Source of the DNA: Gaiellasilicea sp963730405
GTDB taxonomy: Bacteria; Actinomycetota; Thermoleophilia; Gaiellales; Gaiellaceae
Direction: 5' to 3'
DNA: 64,000 nucleotides
Assembly: GCA_963730405.1 (NCBI GenBank)
Contig: CAVSRW010000009.1
Coordinates: forward strand, 62,001-126,000
The translations under genes were made by a program, and so were the position numbers. Below the pieces are notes generated by a model, which ran no database searches, was not told the origin of the DNA, and was given only the letters and a program-made list of their open reading frames with translations. Below are positions 16,188 through 25,019 of this stretch, piece by piece; positions within the stretch are counted from its first letter, which is position 1, and every line of letters starts with the position of its first letter.

Positions 16188-16930
16188 GCGGGGCGGGCCC
16201 GGAGGGACCGCCAGGGGCGATACACGATCGCCGCGGCGATCCCGGCCACGAGCACGCCCGCCGCGACGTCGAGCCAGAAGTGGTTGCCCGTGGCCATCAC
16301 CGCAAACCAGACCCACGGCGCCCAGGCGAGCCAGAGCGCCTTCGCCCACCAGCGCCGGACGACCGTGGCCATCACGACGCTGACGATCAGCGCGTCGAGC
16401 GCGTGCAGGCTCGGCATCGCCGCGTACGGGTTCGACGCGAAGGCGACGAAGGTGGAGGAGTGGTTCACGGTCGAGTGGGCCGCCAGCGTGTCGACGAAGC
16501 CGGCCTCGGGGAACATCCGCGGCGGCGCCGTCGGCAGCAGCACGTAGCCGAGGAGCCCGATCAGGTTGCCGACGATCAGCATGTTGCGGAAGCCGTAGAA
16601 CCGCTCGTGCGCACGGAAGTAGACCCACGTCAGCGCGACACCGACGACCGCGAACTGGGAGAGCCAGTAGGTGATCGAGGTCGCCTGGATCAGCAGCGTC
16701 GACTGCTCGACCGCGTGCTGCATCGTCAGCTCCATCATCGAGCCGAGGCTGCGTTGGAAGTCGATGATCCACTCGCCGTTGGCGAACGCTGTCGAGACCC
16801 CACCCCGGTCGGCGACGCCGCGTGCGAGCTGGTAGGCGAAGTAGAAGCCGATCCAGAACGCGAACTGGAGCGCGAGGTGCGTGCCGCCTCGCGGCAGCCT
16901 GCGAGCGACGGTTGCGGTGCTGGCGGCCAT
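16184..16930 (-). CDS. PAP2-superfamily membrane protein, inositolphosphotransferase-like
   Basis: A 248-residue protein with about six membrane helices, started at ATG 16930 with TACAAT 10 bases upstream. The motifs LLPTAPPRM, NPYAAMPSLHALDAL and TGNHFWLDVAAG are those of the PAP2 subgroup that includes yeast inositol phosphorylceramide synthase (AUR1) and related bacterial proteins; the two histidines and aspartate form the catalytic triad. It is co-translated with the phosphatidylinositol-phosphate synthase, so it may dephosphorylate that product or move phosphoinositol to another lipid. The precise reaction cannot be settled from sequence. Confidence 0.75.
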   Translation of the reverse strand: MAASTATVARRLPRGGTHLALQFAFWIGFYFAYQLARGVADRGGVSTAFANGEWIIDFQRSLGSMMELTMQHAVEQSTLLIQATSITYWLSQFAVVGVALTWVYFRAHERFYGFRNMLIVGNLIGLLGYVLLPTAPPRMFPEAGFVDTLAAHSTVNHSSTFVAFASNPYAAMPSLHALDALIVSVVMATVVRRWWAKALWLAWAPWVWFAVMATGNHFWLDVAAGVLVAGIAAAIVYRPWRSLRARPA

Positions 16931-17040
16931 CCGACGTTCGATTGTACCCCTGGCCCGGTCGGCCCCCGCCCTCGGAAGGCATCCGGAACGGGCGGAATCT
17001 CGTAGTACCGGGTCGAGTCGTCGAACGTGAGGAGGGCAAC

Positions 17041-17403
17041 GTGAGGAGCATCGTTCCGCTCGCAGCGCTCGCAGCAGCCGCACTGGTCGTCACCGTCGCC
17101 GCGCACGCGGGGACGGACGCCGGGTCGGCGCTACCGCAGCGCGTCGCCGTCGGCATGACGGAGTTCAAGTTCGCGGTCACGCCGAAGACGGTGAGGAAGA
17201 ACGCGCTGATCACGTTCGCACTGACCAACAGGGGCGCGATCGGGCACGACTTCAGGGTCGGCGGCAAGAAGAGCGCGGTCATCGGCGCGGGTACGAAGGG
17301 AACGCTCAAGGTCACCTTCAAGAAGGCCGGCCGCTATCCGTATCTCTGCACGCTTCCGAGTCACGCCGCGGCCGGGATGAAGGGCGTCCTCGTCGTGAAG
17401 TGA
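17041..17403 (+). CDS. Small secreted cupredoxin (plastocyanin-like)
   Basis: A 120-residue protein starting at GTG 17041 after a GGAGGG ribosome binding site. A hydrophobic signal covers residues 5-22. The type I copper ligands are a His in GHDFRV and the Cys, His and Met of CTLPSHAAAGM. Such proteins carry electrons outside the membrane. A close paralogue lies at 26865-27233, and both flank the molybdenum hydroxylase genes, which makes an electron acceptor role plausible. Confidence 0.85.
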   Translation: MRSIVPLAALAAAALVVTVAAHAGTDAGSALPQRVAVGMTEFKFAVTPKTVRKNALITFALTNRGAIGHDFRVGGKKSAVIGAGTKGTLKVTFKKAGRYPYLCTLPSHAAAGMKGVLVVK

Positions 17404-17523
17404 CCCTCCCGAATCTCGGACTTGAGTCCAGCGGGCTGGAGGCGTAGGCTCAGTCCTGCGCCGCCCGCCGCCGCTGGCGCCTCGGCGACGCACGTCTTCC
17501 GTCGTCGTCGGGGAAGGGGAGAG

Positions 17524-17982
17524 ATGGCAACACCGGTGAAGTTGACGGTGAACGGCAAGCGCCACACCGTCCAGTCCGCGCCGGACACGAAGCTGCTCAC
17601 GGTCCTGCGCGAGGAGCTCGGCCTGCAGGGGCCGCGCTTCGGCTGCGGGCTCTCGCAGTGCGGTGCCTGCACGGTGCACGTCGAAGGCGAGGCCGTACGC
17701 TCGTGCATCGTCCCCGCGTCGGCGATGGCCGGCAAGAAGGTGACGACGCTCGAGGGCCTCGGGGACAAACATCCCGTCATCGAGGCGTTCATCGCGGAGC
17801 GGGCCGCCCAGTGCGGTTACTGCATCAACGGCATGGTGATGCAGTCCGTCGTCTTCCTGAAGAAGACGCCGCGCCCGACCGAGGCGCAGATCAAGAAGGC
17901 GCTCAACGCCAACATCTGCCGCTGCGGGACGCACTACGCAATCCTCAAGGCCGTCAAGCGCGCTGCGCAGACGGCGGCATAG
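17524..17982 (+). CDS. 2Fe-2S small subunit of a xanthine dehydrogenase-family hydroxylase (copy 1)
   Basis: A 152-residue protein with two 2Fe-2S domains. The plant-type domain has GCGLSQCGACTV plus a later Cys (VRSCIV). The second has CGYCINGM and CRCGTHY. This is the IorA-like small subunit of two-subunit molybdenum hydroxylases, passing electrons away from the molybdenum site. No signal peptide is seen, so it may be exported together with the large subunit. ATG 17524 follows GGGGAAGGGGAG. The large subunit gene starts 14 bases after the stop. Confidence 0.9.
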   Translation: MATPVKLTVNGKRHTVQSAPDTKLLTVLREELGLQGPRFGCGLSQCGACTVHVEGEAVRSCIVPASAMAGKKVTTLEGLGDKHPVIEAFIAERAAQCGYCINGMVMQSVVFLKKTPRPTEAQIKKALNANICRCGTHYAILKAVKRAAQTAA

Positions 17983-17996
17983 GGAGAGGGGGAGAG

Positions 17997-20279
17997 ATGA
18001 CAAGCATGATCGAGAAGCCCCACTCCCGGAAGGACTTCCTGAAGGGAAGCGGCGCGCTGATCGTGGCGTTCAGCGTTCCGCTCGGCGCCGGCGCCACGAG
18101 GGCCCGTGCCGCGACCGCTGCGATCGGCCCCGCCCTGATCGACGCGACCCAGATCGACTCCTGGGTCGTCGTCGGCGCGGACGGCCGCGTCCGGATCCAG
18201 GTCGGCAAGGTCGAGTTGGGGACGGGCCTGAAGACGGCGCACATCCAGATCGCCGCCGACGAGCTCGACGTGCCGCTGGCGTCGATCGACGTGCTCGAGT
18301 CCGACACGTGGTTCACGCCGGATCAGGGCACGACGTCCGGGAGCCAGTCGATCAAGTCCAACTACCCGGCGGGTCTCCGTCAGGCCTGCGCCGAGGCGCG
18401 CAGGGCCCTGATCGACCTGGCCGCGAAGAAGCTCGGCGTGCCCGCGGCGTCGCTGACGACGCAGAACGGCGCCGTCGTCTCGACGGCCGACTCGACGAAG
18501 CGGGCGACATACGGCGAGCTGATCGGCGGCCAGCGGTTCAACATCCGCATCACCGGCCGCGTGCCGATGAAGAAGCCGGCCGAGTTCAAGGTGATCGGCA
18601 GGCCGATCAGGCACGTCGACATCGAGGCCAAGGTCCGCTCGAAGCTCGAGTACATCCACAACGTCAAGGTGCCGGGCATGCTCCACGGCCGGGTCGTGCG
18701 CCCGCCGGGGATCAACGCGAAGCTGGTCAGCGTCAACGGCTTCCCGAAGCGGATCCCGGATCTCGTCAAGGTCGTCGTCGAGAAGGACTTCGTCGGCGTC
18801 GTCTGCAAGACCGAGGCCGGCGCGATCAAGGCCGCCGAGACGATCAAGGTGACGTGGGACGACCCGGGCGGCGCGCCGAAGGACCACGACGAGCTCTACG
18901 CCCGCATGCGGACGTGGCCGGCGCAGGCGCGCCTGCTCGCGAACGACGGCGACGTCGACAAGGCGTTGAGGGAGGCCAAGACGGTCCTCGAGGCGACCTA
19001 CTACTACCCGTACCAGCTGCACGGGTCGATGGGCCCCTCCTGCGCGATCGCGGACGTCAAGAAGGACGAGGCGACGGTCTGGTCGCCGACCCAGGGCGTC
19101 TACCCGCTCCGCCAGGCGGCGGCGCGCATGCTCGGGCTGACGAACCAGCAGGTCCACGTGATCTACAAGGAGGGCTCGGGCTGCTACGGGCTGAACGGCG
19201 CGGACACGGCGTCGCTCGACGCGGCGCTGATGTCGAAGGCCGTCGGAGCTCCCGTCCGAGTCCAGTGGACGCGCAGCGACGAACACGTGTGGGAGCACTT
19301 CGGGACGCCGATGATCATGAAGATCCGCGGCGGCCTCGACGCCTCCGGAAACCTGATCGCCTGGGATTTCGAGAACATCCAGGCCTCCCGGGGCGGTCGG
19401 CCCGGCAACGTCGGTGCGGCGAACCTGCCCACCGGCCACCTGATCGGCCAGGGGATCGCCCCGCGGCGCGCGCAGGCGCCGACGTTCCCGCCGCTCGGGG
19501 CGGACACGTCGAACACCGAGGCGGGCTACCTGAAGGACGAGGAAGGGCTGGTGCCGAACGCGCGGGTGATCGCCAAGACGGTCGACTCGCCGTTCTTCAC
19601 CGGGCCGCTTCGCTCGCCGGCGCGGATCCAGAACTCGTTCGCGAACGAGAGCTTCATCGACGAGCTCGCGCACGCGGCGAAGGTGGATCCCGTCGAGTTC
19701 CGCCTCCGCTACATCGGCGACGAGCGGCTCGCGCACTGCGTCCGCGTCGCCGCCAAGGCAGCGGGCTGGCAGGCCCGCGTCGGGCCGAAGCAGGCGTCCA
19801 AGGGCGACATCGCCACCGGGCGCGGGATGTCCGCGATGCAGTACGAGGGCATCGACGGCTACGCGGCCACCGTCGCCGAGGTCGAGGTGAACAAGAAGAC
19901 CGGCAAGGTGAAGGTGACCCGGATCGTCTGCTCGCACGACGTCGGGATCATCATCAACCCGGCCGGGATCAAGGCGCAGATCGAGGGCAACATCGTCCAC
20001 GGCGTCTCCCGGGCACTCAAGGAGGAGGTCCTCCTCGACGGGAAGGCCGCCACGAGCCGCGACTGGGAGAGCTACCAGGTGCTCAGGTTCACCGAGCTGC
20101 CGGAGATCAAGATCTCGCTGATCAACCGGCCGAACGAGTCACCGACCGGCTCGGGCGAGAACGCGATGACCGCGATCCCCGCGGCAATCGCGAACGCGGT
20201 GTACGACGCGACCGGCGCACGGATCCGCCGGCTGCCGCTCACGCCCGCGCGCGTGAAGGCGGCGTTGAAGGAGCTGTAG
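17997..20279 (+). CDS. Molybdopterin large subunit of a xanthine dehydrogenase-family hydroxylase (copy 1)
   Basis: A 760-residue protein of the IorB-like type, with both aldehyde oxidase/xanthine dehydrogenase molybdopterin domains in one chain. The N-terminus HSRKDFLKGSGALIVAF resembles a Tat signal with RK in place of RR. The catalytic Glu is in PTGSGENAMTAIP near the C-terminus. GSGCYGLNGAD and the early GKVELGTGLKTAH block belong to the cofactor site. No FAD subunit gene is nearby, so the electron acceptor is probably a cytochrome or copper protein. The substrate (aldehyde or N-heterocycle) is unknown. Confidence 0.87.
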   Translation: MTSMIEKPHSRKDFLKGSGALIVAFSVPLGAGATRARAATAAIGPALIDATQIDSWVVVGADGRVRIQVGKVELGTGLKTAHIQIAADELDVPLASIDVLESDTWFTPDQGTTSGSQSIKSNYPAGLRQACAEARRALIDLAAKKLGVPAASLTTQNGAVVSTADSTKRATYGELIGGQRFNIRITGRVPMKKPAEFKVIGRPIRHVDIEAKVRSKLEYIHNVKVPGMLHGRVVRPPGINAKLVSVNGFPKRIPDLVKVVVEKDFVGVVCKTEAGAIKAAETIKVTWDDPGGAPKDHDELYARMRTWPAQARLLANDGDVDKALREAKTVLEATYYYPYQLHGSMGPSCAIADVKKDEATVWSPTQGVYPLRQAAARMLGLTNQQVHVIYKEGSGCYGLNGADTASLDAALMSKAVGAPVRVQWTRSDEHVWEHFGTPMIMKIRGGLDASGNLIAWDFENIQASRGGRPGNVGAANLPTGHLIGQGIAPRRAQAPTFPPLGADTSNTEAGYLKDEEGLVPNARVIAKTVDSPFFTGPLRSPARIQNSFANESFIDELAHAAKVDPVEFRLRYIGDERLAHCVRVAAKAAGWQARVGPKQASKGDIATGRGMSAMQYEGIDGYAATVAEVEVNKKTGKVKVTRIVCSHDVGIIINPAGIKAQIEGNIVHGVSRALKEEVLLDGKAATSRDWESYQVLRFTELPEIKISLINRPNESPTGSGENAMTAIPAAIANAVYDATGARIRRLPLTPARVKAALKEL

Positions 20280-20287
20280 GAAGGTGA

Positions 20288-20315
20288 CGAGGGGCGGTCT
20301 CCGGACCGCCCCTCG
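20288..20315. terminator. Hairpin terminator between convergent genes
   Basis: A perfect 12-base-pair stem (CGAGGGGCGGTC and its complement) with a 4-base loop lies 8 bases after the large subunit stop and 3 bases before the stop of the convergent gene. Confidence 0.75.
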
Positions 20316-20318
20316 TGC

Positions 20319-21041
20319 CTACCAGGGGAAGCCGCGCTCTTCGATCGCCTCTTCGACGAGTCCGCGCGCGAGCGCGAGGAAGAGGGCGTCCTTGAACGGG
20401 TGCAGCGGCATCGGCACCGCGAGGAGCGTGTGGAGCGTCTCCGCTGTCAGCGGCATCTCGACCTCGATCTGCTCGGCGAGGACGGCGAGGAAGCGGCGCA
20501 TCGCGAGCCGGGTGTCGTCGCCGTCGATCGTCATCCGCTTCGTCAGCCACGTCGCCGACATCCCGACCACGTCGACCCCCTCCGAGCCCGCCGGCGGATA
20601 CGTCTCGACGTAGCGGTAGCCCTCGTCCTTGAGCAGCTCGAGGTCGACGGCGATCGCGGGCGCGGCCGCGCGGGCCAGCGCTGGGCCCCTGAGCACGCGC
20701 TCGTCCTCGTCCATCCCCTCGAGCAGCGGCTCGACGTCGGCGAGCGCCTCCTTCATCGACTCGTCTCGGGCCAGGTCCGGGAGCGCGAGCCGCCACGCGA
20801 GCGCGAGTCGCACGTCCTCGTCCCCGGGCAGGTCGACACCGGGGGAGTCGAGCGCGTCGGCCGCCTCGGTCAGCCGCCGGCGCAGCGTCTCGGCGGGCTC
20901 GCGGGTCGCAAGCGCGTCGGCGACGGCCGCGATCGCCCGCCTCGGCTCGCCGCGCGGGACCTCCAGCTCGATCGCGTCCGCCGCCTCCAGCGCCGCGGCG
21001 CCCGTGAACGGCGAGACGGGCGCGAGACCGTGGTCAGCCAC
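20319..21041 (-). CDS. Conserved-looking protein of unknown function, linked to moaA
   Basis: I do not recognise this 240-residue protein. It is soluble, acidic and rich in Ala, Leu and Glu, with long predicted helices in residues 12-110. A central stretch (LLKDEGYRYVETYPPAGSEG, then VVGMSATWLTKRM) looks like a folded core, and there are no cysteines. Its ATG lies 8 bases inside the end of moaA, so it is translationally coupled to that gene. The context of molybdenum hydroxylases, moaA and xdhC suggests a role in molybdenum enzyme assembly or regulation, but that is inference. Confidence 0.6.
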   Translation of the reverse strand: MADHGLAPVSPFTGAAALEAADAIELEVPRGEPRRAIAAVADALATREPAETLRRRLTEAADALDSPGVDLPGDEDVRLALAWRLALPDLARDESMKEALADVEPLLEGMDEDERVLRGPALARAAAPAIAVDLELLKDEGYRYVETYPPAGSEGVDVVGMSATWLTKRMTIDGDDTRLAMRRFLAVLAEQIEVEMPLTAETLHTLLAVPMPLHPFKDALFLALARGLVEEAIEERGFPW

Positions 21042-22029
21042 CGATGTAGCTCATCTCGACCTTGGGCAGGTTGAGCGTCGCCTCCGAGCGGCGCTCGGAG
21101 TAACGGTCGGTGCGCTTGCCCCAGATCGCCGCGAGCGCCTCCTGCAGCTCCTCGTCCGACGCGCCGCCGCGGATGCGCGCGCGCAGGTCGTGACCGCGGA
21201 GGCCGAAGAGGCAGGTGTAGAGGCGTCCCTCGGCCGAGATCCGGGCGCGGGTGCAGTCGCCGCAGAAAGGCTGCGTCACCGACGCGATCACGCCGATCTC
21301 GCCGCTCCCGTCGACGTACCGCCACCGCTGCGCGACCTCGCCGCGGTAATTCGCCTCGGCCGGCTCGAGCGGCAGCTCGGCCGAGATCCGCTCGATGATC
21401 TCCGCCGCCGGGACGACGTCGTCCAGCCGCCAGCCGTTCGTGGCGCCGACGTCCATGTACTCGATGAAGCGCAGCGTGTGGCCGTGTTCGCGGAAGTAGC
21501 GCGCCATCTCGACGATGCCGTCGTCGTTGAGGCCGCGCTTGACGACCGCGTTGACCTTCACCGGCATGCCCGCCGCCGCGGCCGCCTCGATCCCGTCCAG
21601 CACCCTGGACACGGGGAAGTCGACGTCGTTCATGGCGCGGAAGGTCGCGTCGTCGAGCGAGTCGAGGCTGACCGTGACCCGGTGCAGCCCGGCGCTCGCG
21701 AGCGCCTGCGCCTTCGCCGCGAGGAGCGACGCGTTCGTCGTCAGCGTCAGCTCGGCCCCCAGCGGCGCCAGCAGCCCGATCAGGCGCTCGACGTCCCTGC
21801 GTACGAGCGGCTCGCCGCCGGTCAGCCGCAGCTTCTCGACGCCGAGCGCGATTGCGGCCCGCGCGACCCGCTCGATCTCCTCGAACGTGAGCAGCTCCTT
21901 GCGGTCGAGGAAGCGGTAGTCGGCGCCGAAGACGGACTTCGGCATGCAGTAGACGCAGCGGAAGTTGCAGCGGTCGGTGACCGAGATGCGCAGGTCGCGC
22001 AGAGGGCGGCCGAGCCGGTCCAGGGTCAT
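21034..22029 (-). CDS. moaA: GTP 3',8-cyclase (molybdenum cofactor biosynthesis)
   Basis: A 331-residue radical SAM enzyme for the first step of molybdopterin synthesis. The N-terminal cluster motif is CNFRCVYC, and the C-terminal cluster motif is FCGDCTRARISAEGRLYTC. KLRLTGGEPLVRRD binds SAM, and the protein ends in the required Gly-Gly (MSYIGG). ATG 22029 has TACGCT 6 bases upstream and no Shine-Dalgarno, so it is probably leaderless. It lies between two pairs of molybdenum hydroxylase genes, which use its product. Confidence 0.95.
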   Translation of the reverse strand: MTLDRLGRPLRDLRISVTDRCNFRCVYCMPKSVFGADYRFLDRKELLTFEEIERVARAAIALGVEKLRLTGGEPLVRRDVERLIGLLAPLGAELTLTTNASLLAAKAQALASAGLHRVTVSLDSLDDATFRAMNDVDFPVSRVLDGIEAAAAAGMPVKVNAVVKRGLNDDGIVEMARYFREHGHTLRFIEYMDVGATNGWRLDDVVPAAEIIERISAELPLEPAEANYRGEVAQRWRYVDGSGEIGVIASVTQPFCGDCTRARISAEGRLYTCLFGLRGHDLRARIRGGASDEELQEALAAIWGKRTDRYSERRSEATLNLPKVEMSYIGG

Positions 22030-22035
22030 GGACGG

Positions 22036-22041
22036 AGCGTA
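22036..22041 (-). promoter_or_regulatory. Putative -10 hexamer (TACGCT) for moaA
   Basis: TACGCT on the minus strand ends 6 bases before the moaA ATG. The spacing suggests a leaderless transcript. Confidence 0.45.
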
Positions 22042-22161
22042 GCGCCGAACCGGCCTGCTGCCCAGGAAATCCGCCCTTGTGTCCAACCGATTGGAGGACT
22101 ACTCTCCATCCTGTTGGACGCCGAGGGGGGCTCGGTGCCGCATCGACCAGAGAGAGAGGCG

Positions 22162-22671
22162 ATGGCCAGCACACTCAAGATCAAGGTGAACGGACGCGTT
22201 CACAACGTCGCGGCGTCGCCCAACACGCCGCTGCTGTACGTCCTGCGGAACGAGCTCCGGCTGAACGGCCCGCGCTTCGGGTGCGGTCTCGCGCAGTGCG
22301 GTTCCTGCTCGGTCCTGCACGACGGCAAGGAGATTCGCGCGTGCATCACACCCGTCGCCGCCGTCGGCAAGGGCACGGTGACGACGCTCGAGGGCCTGCC
22401 GGCCCTGTGGCGGGCCAAGTCGCGCACGACAGCGAAGACCGACGACCTCCATCCCGTCCAGCAGGCCTGGATCGAGGAGCAGGTCCCGCAGTGCGGCTAC
22501 TGCCAGAACGGGATGATGATCAAGGCGACCGAGCTCCTGAACAAGGTGAAGCGGCCGACCGAGGACCAGATCAAGTCCCACATGAACACCCACCTCTGCC
22601 GCTGCGGCACGTATCCGCGCATCACGAAGGCGGTCAAGCGCGCCGCCGCGACGATGGCGAAGGGGGCGTAG
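22162..22671 (+). CDS. 2Fe-2S small subunit of a xanthine dehydrogenase-family hydroxylase (copy 2)
   Basis: A 169-residue paralogue of the 17524-17982 protein. All eight cluster cysteines are present: GCGLAQCGSC, IRACIT, CGYCQNGM and CRCGTY. It has about 14 extra residues in the linker before HPVQQAWIEEQV. ATG 22162 follows an AGAGAGAGG purine run. The large subunit starts 4 bases after the stop, so the two are tightly coupled. Confidence 0.9.
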   Translation: MASTLKIKVNGRVHNVAASPNTPLLYVLRNELRLNGPRFGCGLAQCGSCSVLHDGKEIRACITPVAAVGKGTVTTLEGLPALWRAKSRTTAKTDDLHPVQQAWIEEQVPQCGYCQNGMMIKATELLNKVKRPTEDQIKSHMNTHLCRCGTYPRITKAVKRAAATMAKGA

Positions 22672-22675
22672 CGCG

Positions 22676-24955
22676 ATGCTGCTCAGCGAAAAGACGATCG
22701 ACCTCCTCGACGACGGGAAGCTCGACGAGCTGATCAAGGGCTCGGAGATCTCGCGCGAGAGGTTCCTCAAGGGCGGCGGCGCACTCGTCGTCGGCTTCAG
22801 CTTCATCGGCTCCGCGCTCGCAGGCTCCGCGAAGGCCGCCCCGGCCCGCGTGGCCGCCGCAGGGCCGCCGAACGCGGCGTTCCTCGACTCGTGGATCGCC
22901 ATCCACGCCGACAACACGGCCACGATCGCGGTCGGCAAGATCGACATCACCGGCGCTCCGACCGGCCTGCTCCAGATCGCGGCCGAGGAGCTCGACCTGA
23001 CGATCCAGCAGGTCAAGCTCGCACCGTGGAACACCGACATCTCGCCGAACCAGGGGATCACGGCCGGTTCCAACTCGATCTCGAACGGCGGGCCGCAGGT
23101 ACGCCAGGCGGCGGCCGAGGCGCGTGCCGTGCTTCTGGGTCTCGCCGCGAAGCAGCTCGGCGTGCCCGTCTCGGACCTCCAGGTTCGGGAAGGCGTCGTC
23201 TCCTCGAAGAGCGACCCCACGAAGAAGATCAGCTACGGCGCCCTGCTCGGCGACAAGCCGTTCTCGGCCCCGAACACGGGCCAGGCGCCGCTGAAGTCGT
23301 TCACCGAGTACCGCCTCGTCGGCAAGCCGGTGAAGCGGAAGGACACCGAGGCGAAGGTGCGGGGCACCCATCCGTACGTGCACCAGCTCCGGCTGCCCGG
23401 GATGCTGCACGGCCGCGTCGTGCGGCCGAAGGGCCAGGGGCCGTTCGCCGTCGCGGACAAGGTGCTCTCGGTCGACGAGAGCTCGATCAAGAACATCAAG
23501 GGGGTCAAGGTCTACCGCAAGGGCGACTTCATCGGCGTCGTCTCGGCCAACGAGCAGGACGCGATCCAGGCGGCGACGCAGCTGAAGGTGCGCTGGTCGG
23601 AGTCGAAGACGATGCCCGGCAGCGGCAACCTCTGGAAGCACTTCCGCGCGTCCAACCCGGCGGAGCGCTATGCGCGGAACACCGGCTCGATCGACTCGGG
23701 GATCCGGTCGGCGTCGAAGATCTCCGAGGCGAGCTACTCGATCTACTACCAGTCTCACGCGTCGATGGGCCCGTCGTGCGGCGTCGCCGACGTCCGGCCT
23801 GGCAAAGCCGACGTCTGGGGCGCGAGCCAGGGCATCTACGGGAGCCGGAACCTCGTCTCCGGGCTGCTCGGCGTGCCGTTCCAGCAGGTCACCTTCCACT
23901 TCGCGGAGGGGGCCGGCTGCTACGGCAAGAACCTGCAGGACGACGCGGCGCTCGCCGCGGCACTCCTGTCGCAGATGGCCGGGAAGCCGGTGCGCGTGCA
24001 GCTGACTCGCGACCAGGAGCACGGCTGGGACTTCTTCGGCCCGGCCACGCTGGCGGACATCCGGGGTGCGGTCGACGCCGACGGCAAGATCGTGGCCTAC
24101 GACTACGTCTCCTACCAGCAGGGGTGGGTCTCGTCGGAGGCGACGAACTTCCACTCCGGCAGCCAGGCGGCCGCGCTCGGCAACTTCGGCGGGGCCGACA
24201 TCGAGAACGCGGGCTCGCAGTACAAGATCACGAACCACCGCGTCCTCGGCCGCTCGGTGCCGAACGACTCGCAGCTGCCCAAGGTCGCATACCTCCGGGC
24301 TCCGGCCGCGCCGCAGGCGCTCTTCGCGTCGGAGCAGATGATCGACGAGCTGGCCTGGGCGGCCTCGATCGATCCGGTCGCCTTCCGGAGGAAGAACATC
24401 GAGAACTTCCGCTGGCTGGCGGCTCTCGAGGAGGCGGCATTGCTGGCCGGCTGGGAGGAGCGCGTCGCGGCCACGAAGGTCGGCAAGGGACGTGTGAAGA
24501 AGGGCCGTGGGATCGCCATCGGCGGCTTCGCGAGCACCTTCGTCGGCACGGTCGCCGAGATCGCGGTCGACACCGTGACCGGCAAGATCCGTGTCGAGCA
24601 CGTCTACACGGCTCACGACTGTGGCCTGGTGATCAACCCGAACATGGTCGGCCAGCAGGTGGAGGGCTGCGTGATCCAGGGCGTCAGCCGCGCGCTCCTC
24701 GAGGAGGTCAAGTTCTCGAAGAGCCGGGTCACGACGCTCGACTGGGAGAGCTACCAGATCCTCCGGTACAAGGACGCGCCGGAGATCACGTACAAGCTCC
24801 TGAACCGGCCGGAGCTCCGTTCGAGCGGTGCGGGGGAGCCGGCCACCGCGCCGGTCGCCGCGGCGATCGCGAACGCGTTCTTCGATGCCACGGGCAAGCG
24901 CATCCGCACGATGCCGATGACGCCCGCCCGCGTCCGCACCGCCCTGAAGGCGTAG
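22676..24955 (+). CDS. Molybdopterin large subunit of a xanthine dehydrogenase-family hydroxylase (copy 2)
   Basis: A 759-residue paralogue of the 17997-20279 protein. About 27 residues precede a degenerate Tat-like signal (SRERFLKGGGALVVGFSF), which has a single arginine at the consensus position. The catalytic Glu is in SSGAGEPATAPVA, and the cofactor site has GAGCYGKNLQDD. The two copies differ throughout the substrate channel region, so they probably act on different substrates. Again there is no FAD subunit. Confidence 0.87.
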   Translation: MLLSEKTIDLLDDGKLDELIKGSEISRERFLKGGGALVVGFSFIGSALAGSAKAAPARVAAAGPPNAAFLDSWIAIHADNTATIAVGKIDITGAPTGLLQIAAEELDLTIQQVKLAPWNTDISPNQGITAGSNSISNGGPQVRQAAAEARAVLLGLAAKQLGVPVSDLQVREGVVSSKSDPTKKISYGALLGDKPFSAPNTGQAPLKSFTEYRLVGKPVKRKDTEAKVRGTHPYVHQLRLPGMLHGRVVRPKGQGPFAVADKVLSVDESSIKNIKGVKVYRKGDFIGVVSANEQDAIQAATQLKVRWSESKTMPGSGNLWKHFRASNPAERYARNTGSIDSGIRSASKISEASYSIYYQSHASMGPSCGVADVRPGKADVWGASQGIYGSRNLVSGLLGVPFQQVTFHFAEGAGCYGKNLQDDAALAAALLSQMAGKPVRVQLTRDQEHGWDFFGPATLADIRGAVDADGKIVAYDYVSYQQGWVSSEATNFHSGSQAAALGNFGGADIENAGSQYKITNHRVLGRSVPNDSQLPKVAYLRAPAAPQALFASEQMIDELAWAASIDPVAFRRKNIENFRWLAALEEAALLAGWEERVAATKVGKGRVKKGRGIAIGGFASTFVGTVAEIAVDTVTGKIRVEHVYTAHDCGLVINPNMVGQQVEGCVIQGVSRALLEEVKFSKSRVTTLDWESYQILRYKDAPEITYKLLNRPELRSSGAGEPATAPVAAAIANAFFDATGKRIRTMPMTPARVRTALKA

Positions 24956-24975
24956 GTTCGACACGTCGTCCAGGA

Positions 24976-25003
24976 GGGCCGGGCCTCACGTGAGGCCCGG
25001 CCC
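24976..25003 (+). terminator. Hairpin terminator after copy 2 large subunit
   Basis: A perfect 28-base palindrome (GGGCCGGGCCTCAC and its complement) starts 20 bases after the stop and is followed by GTTT. Confidence 0.75.
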
Positions 25004-25019
25004 GTTTACTCTCCCACCG

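Noticed and set aside
17934..20000. A 688-codon frame antisense to the molybdenum large subunit
   Set aside because: No motifs, Asp/Arg/His/Leu-biased shadow composition, opposite a clear gene.
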